Shown here in pieces: positions 44,102 through 50,681 of a stretch of DNA of 64,000 nt. The DNA is from Sphingopyxis sp. (GTDB lineage: Bacteria; Pseudomonadota; Alphaproteobacteria; Sphingomonadales; Sphingomonadaceae): positions 31,773 through 95,772 of the forward strand of contig JAGHZY010000011.1 of the NCBI GenBank assembly GCA_017745175.1, written 5' to 3'. Under the pieces are notes generated by a model that made no database searches, had not been told where the DNA came from, and was given only the letters and a program-made list of their open reading frames with translations. Every line of letters starts with the position of its first letter. Within the stretch, counting starts at the first letter, position 1. The position numbers and the translations under genes are program-made.

Positions 44102-46909
44102 TCAGGGCAAGGGTTTGCCTTCGATATCCACCAGCTCGAGCGCCGGGAAGCGCTCGCGAAGCGCGCCGATCCATTGCCCTGAGTCGCCCGCGATGACGAT
44201 CGTCGCCTGATCGGCGCGCAGATGCGCCGCCACGGCGGCGGCGATGCGTTCGGGCGACGGGGGCGCGGCGGACGACATCTCGGCGCTCAGTGCCTCAAGC
44301 GGGGCGTCACTTGCGACGAGCGTTGCCAGATAGTCGGCGAGGCCCGCGGCGCGCTCGGTCTGCCCCGACAGGCCGTTGGCGAGATAGATGCTGCGTTCGC
44401 CAGCACGCCCGGCGTCGACCGGCTCGCGGCCGAAGCGGCCAATCTGATCGAGGATCAGCCCGACCACCTCGTTCGCCGAGGCGGTCTTGGTCTGCGTGAC
44501 CGCGATCAGGAACGCGGCATCGCGGCGGCTGTCGAGCAGGCTTCCGGCGCCATAGGTGAGGCCGCGCCTGACGCGGATCTCCTGCGTCAGCCAGCCTTGG
44601 AAGCCGCCGCCGAGCGCAGCGTTGGCGATGCGGAGCGACGGCCAGTCGGTATCGTGCCGTCCAGCGGTCGGCAGCGCGGCGATCACCGCGGCCTGCGCGA
44701 CGCCGGGCATGTCGACCGCAATGACGCGCGGGGTGGTGGAAACCGTGCCGCGCGATGTCGTCGGAGCGGCCTTGCCGCCCTTCCAGGCGCCGAAGCTGCG
44801 CTCGGCCAGCGCGAATCCGGTCTCGGGGGCCAGCGCGCCGGTGACGATCAGCGTCGCGGCCTTCGGGTTCCAGTCCTTGCGCTGCGCGGCGGCGATACCG
44901 TCGCGCGTTATCGCGCCGAGGCTCGCGGCGGTGGGAACCGCGCCATAGGGCGCCTTGCCGAAGATCGCGGCGGGCAGTGTGCGCATTGCGGTTTGCATGG
45001 GCTGTTTCGCGGCGACGGCGATGGCGGACACCTGCTGGCTGCGGACGCCTTCGAGCGCGGCGGCGGGGAAATCGGGGCGCATCGCGACATCCGCAAGGAT
45101 GCGCGCCGCCGCTTCGATATTGGCGGCCGGGGCGTTGACCGAAAAGACCGTCGCATCGGCGTCCGAACTCGCACCGATCGTACCGCCGAGCGCGGCGATG
45201 TCGCTGGCGATCGCGTCGCTGCTCCGCCCGCCCGCGCCCTTGAGCGCCAACGCCGCGGCGATATCGCCGCGCCCGGCCTGCCCTGCGGGATCGGCGGCGT
45301 CGCCGCCGTCGATCACCAGCCGGACGCTCGCCACGGGAACCTTCGATGATCGGGCGACGACGACGCGCAGCCCGTTGGAGAGGCGGCGCTCGGCAAGGAC
45401 CGGCACAATCGGGGAGATGGCTTCGGCTGGATCGGGGCGGGCCTCGCGGGCGCCTTCGCTCGCGATGACGACGGCAGGCCGGCTCGCGGGCGGGACCGCC
45501 GGACCCATTTTCGACACGTCGGGAGAGGCGTCGCCGGCGTAGCCCGCAGGACGCTGGCTTTCGTCGCGATAGCGCAGCGTCACCCGCTTTTTGTCGTCGA
45601 GCCAGTTCCTCGCGACGCGCTGAAGATCGGCCGGGGTCATGCGGCGGATCGCATCGAGCCGCGTATCGGCGAGGGCCGGATCGCCGGTCAGCGCAGCACC
45701 GCCGCCGATCTCATAGGCCCGGCCGCGCGCGGTCTCGCGCCGCGCGAGCGCGTCGCCGAACAGACCGTTCCTGGCCGCGTCGAACTCGGCGGCGGGCAGC
45801 GGCGTGTCACGAAGCCGCGCGATCTCGGCGGCAAGCGCGGCTTCGGTTTCGGCGATCCCGTGCCCCTTGGCGAGTGTGATGACGAGCGCGAACGCATGGC
45901 CGTCGCGCGCCGGGAGGTTGTAGCTGCTGATCGCCGAGGCGAGGCCCTTTTCGTCGATCAGATGGCGGCGCAGGCGCGCCGCCGCGCCGCGCGTGAGCAC
46001 CGCCTCGATCAGGTCGATCCCTGCCGCATCGGCGTCGGCGGCAAAAGGCGCGCGCCACGCGAAGGCGACCGCGGGTAGCGGGACGTTCGGCGCATAGGCG
46101 TCGATCGTCTGCGCCGCGACCGGGCGCCCTTTCGCGGTGTCGCGCGGAATCGCGCGGTCGGGGCGCGGCGCCGATCCGATGTAGCGATCGGCCCATGCGT
46201 CGAGCTTTGCCGGGTCGAAATTGCCCGACACGACGAAGACGGCATTGTCGGGCCGGTAATAGGCTTCGTGAAACGCCTGCACGTCGGCGAGCTTCGCCTC
46301 GTCGAGGTCGGCGATCGTACCGCCGATCGGGCGCGCATAGGGATGGCCGTCGAAGGTGAAGGCGGGAAGCAGCGTATAGAGAATGCGCCCATAGGGCTGC
46401 GACAGCACGCGCTGGCGCAGTTCCTCCTTCACGACGTCGCGTTCCGAATGGAAGGATTTCTCGTCGATCACGAGATTGCGCAGCCGCTCACCCTCGAGCC
46501 ACAGCATGCCCTCGAGCTGGTTCGCGGGAACGGTGATATAATAGTCGGTATAGTCGAACAGCGTCGATGCGTTGGTATTGCCGCCCATGGCATTGACCGC
46601 CTCGAGCACCCCGCCGGGCAGGTTGCGGGTCGTCTTGAACATCAGATGTTCGAACAGATGCGCGAAGCCGCCGCGCCCCGGCGGATCGTCGCGTTGGCCG
46701 ACGTCGTACCAGATATTGATCGAGACCGTCGCGGAGCCGGTGTCGCGGATCGCATAGAGCGTCGCGCCGTTGGCGAGGATGCGTTTCGTGAAGTCGATCC
46801 GCGGCACGTCGAGCAACGACGGCGCCGCTGCCTCGATCTCCGCCGCCGCCGCCGAAGCGAAGGGCAGCGGGCTCGCGGCGAGAAGCAGGACGGTCAAGAA
46901 ACGGCGCAT
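44102..46909 (-). CDS. Secreted M16-family zinc peptidase (fused two-half type)
   Basis: The 935-aa protein has a signal peptide (TVLLLAASPLPFASAAAA). The inverted zinc motif H84-x-x-E87-H88 sits in FAHLFEHLMF, with a downstream acidic segment (FHSERDVVKEEL) that supplies the third ligand. A second M16 half begins near residue 490 (ERRLSNGLRVVVARSSKVPVAS) without an HxxEH, the typical inactive partner half. Such enzymes form a closed chamber that degrades peptides up to a few dozen residues. It lies 37 bp downstream of the amidohydrolase at 46947, so the two are probably co-transcribed. Confidence 0.93.
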   Translation of the reverse strand: MRRFLTVLLLAASPLPFASAAAAEIEAAAPSLLDVPRIDFTKRILANGATLYAIRDTGSATVSINIWYDVGQRDDPPGRGGFAHLFEHLMFKTTRNLPGGVLEAVNAMGGNTNASTLFDYTDYYITVPANQLEGMLWLEGERLRNLVIDEKSFHSERDVVKEELRQRVLSQPYGRILYTLLPAFTFDGHPYARPIGGTIADLDEAKLADVQAFHEAYYRPDNAVFVVSGNFDPAKLDAWADRYIGSAPRPDRAIPRDTAKGRPVAAQTIDAYAPNVPLPAVAFAWRAPFAADADAAGIDLIEAVLTRGAAARLRRHLIDEKGLASAISSYNLPARDGHAFALVITLAKGHGIAETEAALAAEIARLRDTPLPAAEFDAARNGLFGDALARRETARGRAYEIGGGAALTGDPALADTRLDAIRRMTPADLQRVARNWLDDKKRVTLRYRDESQRPAGYAGDASPDVSKMGPAVPPASRPAVVIASEGAREARPDPAEAISPIVPVLAERRLSNGLRVVVARSSKVPVASVRLVIDGGDAADPAGQAGRGDIAAALALKGAGGRSSDAIASDIAALGGTIGASSDADATVFSVNAPAANIEAAARILADVAMRPDFPAAALEGVRSQQVSAIAVAAKQPMQTAMRTLPAAIFGKAPYGAVPTAASLGAITRDGIAAAQRKDWNPKAATLIVTGALAPETGFALAERSFGAWKGGKAAPTTSRGTVSTTPRVIAVDMPGVAQAAVIAALPTAGRHDTDWPSLRIANAALGGGFQGWLTQEIRVRRGLTYGAGSLLDSRRDAAFLIAVTQTKTASANEVVGLILDQIGRFGREPVDAGRAGERSIYLANGLSGQTERAAGLADYLATLVASDAPLEALSAEMSSAAPPSPERIAAAVAAHLRADQATIVIAGDSGQWIGALRERFPALELVDIEGKPLP

Positions 46910-46946
46910 CGGATTTTCCCTGGGCTTTGATGAAACGGACCGGCTT

Positions 46947-48290
46947 TCACCGGAGCAGTGACTGGCCGTGCTCGCGGATGATCCGGCCGCGCTGCATGAC
47001 GAACACCGGCCTTTCGGTGACCCGGATGTCGATGATCGGATTGCCCGGTACCGCGACGATGTCGGCCGATTTGCCAACCGTGAGTGTCCCGATTTCGGTA
47101 TCGAGGCCGAGCAGCCGTGCGGCATTGCTCGTCCCGGCGATCAGCGCCGCGGCGGGCGGCATGCCGGCGTCGACCATCAGGCCGAATTCCATCGCGTTGC
47201 GGCCGTGACCGTCGGGGCGCACCGTCGCGTCGGTGCCGAGCGCGATCGGCACGCCAAGGCGCAGCGCGGCCCTGAACATGCCCGTATGCGCGGCGGCGGC
47301 GGTACGCGCCTTTTCGGCGATGCCGGGAGGATAGCTGTCGGCGTTCTTCCGGACCCAGTCGATCGCCATGAATGTGGGAACGAGGAATACCCCTTTCGCC
47401 TTCATCCGTTTCAGCGTGTCCTCGGACAGGAAGCTGCCATGCTCGATCGAATCGACGCCGGCCTCGACTGCGAGCCGCGAGGCGGTGTCGCCGTGCGAAT
47501 GCGCCGCGACCTTGCGCCCCCAGTGATGCGCTTCGCCGATCGCGGCGTCGAGCTCCTCGCGCGTGAATTGCGGAACGTCGACGGGGTCGTAGGACAGGAC
47601 GCCGCCCGAGGCGCAGACCTTGATGACGTCGGCCCCCCATTTGATCTGGTTGCGCACGGCGTCGCGGCACTGGTCGGCGCCGGTGCAGACACCTTCGCGC
47701 GGGGTCAGCGGCGCGACGCGCTGCGCGGGGTAGGGCGCGCGGTCGCAGCTCCCGCCGGTCGCCGTGATGGCATTGCCCGCGGCGAGAATCCGCGGTCCCG
47801 GCGTCAGGTTCGCGGCAATCGCGTTGCGCAGCCCGACGTCGATGAACTCGCGCGCGCCGACATGGCGTACCGTGGTGAACCCGGCCTCCAGCGTCCGCCG
47901 CGCATTGGCGCCGGCATAGAAGGCCATTTCGGTCGGGTTGCGCATCAATTCGTTGAGCGTCTTGCGGTAATAGTTTTCGTCGGGTTCGAGCGTCAGATGC
48001 GAATGGACGTCGATGAAGCCCGGCAGCAGCGTCGCGTCGCCAAGGTCGATCGTCCGCGCGCCTTCGGGGATTGCGGCATCCCTGCCGACGCCGGTGATCC
48101 GCCCGGCCTGCACGACCACGATCGCGTCGTCGCGCATCCGTTCGCTCGTCGCGTCGAACATACGCGCGGCGCGCAGGACGACCGCACCCTGCGAAGCGTC
48201 CTGCGCCGAACCCGTGATCGCCGACCCGGCGCACAGGAAGATGAGGCCGGCGACAATCGCGCGCGCGATGCTGTGGGCGGTTTTCCGCAT
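46947..48290 (-). CDS. Secreted amidohydrolase, prolidase/Xaa-dipeptidase-like
   Basis: The 447-aa exported protein has a signal peptide (IVAGLIFLCAGSAITGSAQ). The binuclear amidohydrolase site is intact: H96-x-H98 in LPGFIDVHSHLT, a carboxylatable Lys in DVIKVCASGG, His in VAAHSHGD and SIEHGSFL, and the catalytic Asp in ALGTDATV. This set matches the group that includes the characterised Xaa-Pro and Xaa-Arg/Lys dipeptidases from Caulobacter and environmental DNA (named from memory). It would finish off dipeptides made by the other enzymes. The ATG at 48290 has GGGGAAAG upstream. It is divergent from the DapA-like gene. Confidence 0.9.
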   Translation of the reverse strand: MRKTAHSIARAIVAGLIFLCAGSAITGSAQDASQGAVVLRAARMFDATSERMRDDAIVVVQAGRITGVGRDAAIPEGARTIDLGDATLLPGFIDVHSHLTLEPDENYYRKTLNELMRNPTEMAFYAGANARRTLEAGFTTVRHVGAREFIDVGLRNAIAANLTPGPRILAAGNAITATGGSCDRAPYPAQRVAPLTPREGVCTGADQCRDAVRNQIKWGADVIKVCASGGVLSYDPVDVPQFTREELDAAIGEAHHWGRKVAAHSHGDTASRLAVEAGVDSIEHGSFLSEDTLKRMKAKGVFLVPTFMAIDWVRKNADSYPPGIAEKARTAAAAHTGMFRAALRLGVPIALGTDATVRPDGHGRNAMEFGLMVDAGMPPAAALIAGTSNAARLLGLDTEIGTLTVGKSADIVAVPGNPIIDIRVTERPVFVMQRGRIIREHGQSLLR

Positions 48291-48366
48291 GTTTCTTTCC
48301 CCGCGGCGTCCCGGCCATCGGGCGCCGGGATCCCCTGATCCTGATTGTACGAGCAGCGAGACGCCC

Positions 48367-48392
48367 AATTCCGCCAGCCCGAATGGCGGATT
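48367..48392. promoter_or_regulatory. Second AATCCGCCA-type inverted repeat in a divergent promoter region
   Basis: Half-sites ATTCCGCCA (48368-48376) and TGGCGGATT (48384-48392) match as an inverted repeat at 8 of 9 positions with a 7-bp spacer. The right half is identical to the core of the site at 38015-38026. It lies between the divergent prolidase-like and DapA-like genes. Centre spacing is 16 bp here against 33 bp at the other site. Confidence 0.45.
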
Positions 48393-48448
48393 TTGACGGT
48401 CGCGCCCATCATTGTCCTTGTCCAATGGCTTTTTCAGGGAGGCGCGCC

Positions 48449-49369
48449 ATGTCCACTACCCGGATCGAAGGATCTTTCGTTGCGACGGTCACGCCGTTCG
48501 ACAGGCGGGGAGAGATTGATTTCGGCGCCTGGCGGACGCTGCTCGATCACCAGGAACGGCACGGGACGCGCGCCATCCTGTTCATGGGATCCACCGGCGA
48601 GCCGTCGCTCCTCTTACCCGAGGAAAAGAAACGGATCATTGTCGAAACGGTGAAGATGCGGACGGGCGGCATGGCCTTCTTCTACGGCTGCACCGGCCCC
48701 TCGACCGAGCAGGTGATCGAGAATGTCCGCTTTGCCGCATCGAACGGCGCCGATGGCGCGATCATCGCGGCGCCGCCCTATATCTGTGCGTCCGAAGCCG
48801 ATATCGAGCAATTTTACCTCGAAGTCGCCGATGCGGTCGACCTGCCGCTCGGGATCTATAACAATCCGCCGCGCGTGAAGACCGACCTTCATTGGGACCA
48901 GTTGCTGCGGCTCTTTCGCCATCCCAACATCGTGATCCACAAGGAATCGACCGCGCGTGTCGGGCAGGTGGCGCAGATCCTCGCGGCGGCGCCCGATGTT
49001 TCGGTGATGTGTTGCGACTCGCCCAATCTCGGCCTCGTCGTCCCGACGATGGCGCTCGGCGGTCACGGTACGGCGAACATGGGGGGCAATATCGCGCCCG
49101 CGGAAATGGCCGCCATCTCGGCACCATGGGCGGGCGAGGGCGAGGCGGCGACCTTTCGCGAGCAATATCTGAAGCTTCTGCCGCTGCTCCATTTCAACTA
49201 TTCCGCAATCAACCCCGTTGCGGTCAAATCGCTGATGCGCGCCTGCGGCTTGCCGGTGGGTGGCCTGCGCAAGCCGCTTCGCGAACTCGATGGTGCGGAA
49301 ATCGCGGCGGGACTGCGTATCGTGAAAGAGCTCGGCCTGACCGGGAAATATAGCTATTCCTCCGGGTAG
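48449..49369 (+). CDS. DapA/N-acetylneuraminate-lyase family aldolase
   Basis: The 306-aa class I aldolase has the Schiff-base lysine K165 in IVIHKESTA and the Tyr in GIYNNPP (Y137). The substrate-binding loop reads GSTGEPSLL in place of GTTGE. Many members with this wording are not dihydrodipicolinate synthases but lyases or hydro-lyases in catabolism of hydroxyproline, sugar acids or similar compounds. Its place beside peptidases fits a role in degrading an amino-acid-derived keto acid, for instance 4-hydroxyproline (inference). AGGGAGG lies seven bases before the ATG. Confidence 0.9.
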   Translation: MSTTRIEGSFVATVTPFDRRGEIDFGAWRTLLDHQERHGTRAILFMGSTGEPSLLLPEEKKRIIVETVKMRTGGMAFFYGCTGPSTEQVIENVRFAASNGADGAIIAAPPYICASEADIEQFYLEVADAVDLPLGIYNNPPRVKTDLHWDQLLRLFRHPNIVIHKESTARVGQVAQILAAAPDVSVMCCDSPNLGLVVPTMALGGHGTANMGGNIAPAEMAAISAPWAGEGEAATFREQYLKLLPLLHFNYSAINPVAVKSLMRACGLPVGGLRKPLRELDGAEIAAGLRIVKELGLTGKYSYSSG

Positions 49370-49547
49370 GAGCGGCAACGGTCCAGTTCGCCCGGATCGC
49401 AGGGCGGTATCCTGCGGCGGCCATTTCGACCCCTTGCCGTCTTTCCGGACCCCTGCGAAGTTGCTTGTCGAACGGCACGGGGGAGCGTTAGGGGTTGCCG
49501 ATGCTCCCTTGCCTTCCCTCCCGATCGATCGCCCCGCGGAGCCGGCC

Positions 49548-50546
49548 GTGAAAAGGGAGAAGCCCCGCGAAGGGGCGCGGCCCACGATGGCCGACGTCGC
49601 GCGCGAGCTTGGCGTCGCCAAGATCACTGTGTCGCGCGCACTCTCCGATCAGTCGACGGTCAAGGAAAGCACGCGCACGCTGATCCGCGAGACGGCCGAG
49701 CGTATGGGGTACCGGCTCAACGTATCGGCGAGGAATTTGCGGCAGCAGCGCACACGCACGATCGCGGTCGTCATCGAGATGACGCCGTCGCACGAGCGGC
49801 TGATGAGCGAGCCCTATCCGCTGCTGCTGCTCGGCGGGATCCTGCAGGAACTGACCGCTGCGGGGCAGAATATGGTTCTCACCACGATCGACCTCTTCCT
49901 GCAGGCGCCGCCCTCGGCCGACGGGGTGATCCTGCTCGGGCAGGGCGTGCATGACGACGCCGCGGCAGTGATCGAGGCGACCGGGCTGCCCTATGTGGTC
50001 TGGGGCGCCGAACATGGACCGCCGGGCCGCGTCGTCGTCGGCAGCGACAATCGCGAGGGCGGGCGCCTCGCCGCCGGACATCTGCTCGGCCGCGGATGCC
50101 GCCGCCTGCTGTTCCTCGGCGACGCCGAACATGGCGAGGCGGAGGACCGGCTGAACGGGTTCGAGGCCGCGCTTGCCGATTCGGGCGCCGCGATCGTCGC
50201 CAATATCCCTTGCGCCTTCACCGTCGCGGCCGGTCGCGAGGCGGTGGTGCCGCTCCTCGGCGGGCAAGGCCCCGATTTCGACGGCATCTTTGCGAGCAGC
50301 GACGCGATCGCAATGGGCGCGATCGAGGCGCTGCAGGCGCACGGCCGCAAGGTTCCGGGCGACGTGTCGGTCGTCGGGTTCGACGATTCGCCGGGCGCGG
50401 CGCTTTTCTCCCCGCGGCTCACCAGCATCCGGCAGGACTGGGGCGTCGGCGGCGAGCTGCTCGCGCAAAAAGTGCTCGACCTTGTCGCCGGAAAAGCGGT
50501 CGAATCGCGCGCAATGCCGGTCGGCCTGATCGTTCGGGACAGCTAG
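49548..50546 (+). CDS. LacI-family transcriptional regulator
   Basis: The ~332-aa regulator has a LacI helix-turn-helix right at the N-terminus (TMADVARELGVAKITVSRALSD, given by its ends) and the hinge-helix segment SARNLRQQRTRT. The periplasmic-binding-protein-like sensor domain follows (DGVILLGQG, GSDNREGGRLAAGHLLGRG, SVVGFDDSPGAALFSPRLTSIRQDW). The GTG at 49548 has GGAG seven bases upstream and gives the usual short lead before the helix-turn-helix; a frame from 49434 adds 38 unlikely residues. It most likely represses the adjacent disaccharide genes through the palindrome at 50588-50623. Confidence 0.92.
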   Translation: MKREKPREGARPTMADVARELGVAKITVSRALSDQSTVKESTRTLIRETAERMGYRLNVSARNLRQQRTRTIAVVIEMTPSHERLMSEPYPLLLLGGILQELTAAGQNMVLTTIDLFLQAPPSADGVILLGQGVHDDAAAVIEATGLPYVVWGAEHGPPGRVVVGSDNREGGRLAAGHLLGRGCRRLLFLGDAEHGEAEDRLNGFEAALADSGAAIVANIPCAFTVAAGREAVVPLLGGQGPDFDGIFASSDAIAMGAIEALQAHGRKVPGDVSVVGFDDSPGAALFSPRLTSIRQDWGVGGELLAQKVLDLVAGKAVESRAMPVGLIVRDS

Positions 50547-50587
50547 CAGGCAGGCTTGTCTGTCGTTTCTTCCAGCGGTTTCCTGCA

Positions 50588-50623
50588 AAAATGGTATCGA
50601 TATCTTGACATCGATACCATTTT
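50588..50623 (+). promoter_or_regulatory. Perfect inverted-repeat operator, probable LacI-type site
   Basis: Arms 50588-50601 (AAAATGGTATCGAT) and 50610-50623 (ATCGATACCATTTT) are exact 14-bp reverse complements with an 8-bp spacer that includes TTGAC. The GGTATCGATACC-like core resembles LacI/MalR-family operators. A possible -35 (TTGACA) at 50605-50610 lies within it, so binding would block the promoter of the phosphorylase operon, which starts 59 bp further on. Confidence 0.75.
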
Positions 50624-50681
50624 ACAGGAAACCGGGCCGCAGAGCGAAGGGCCAAGCAGCCTTCGCCGTGGGTGAGGGTGC

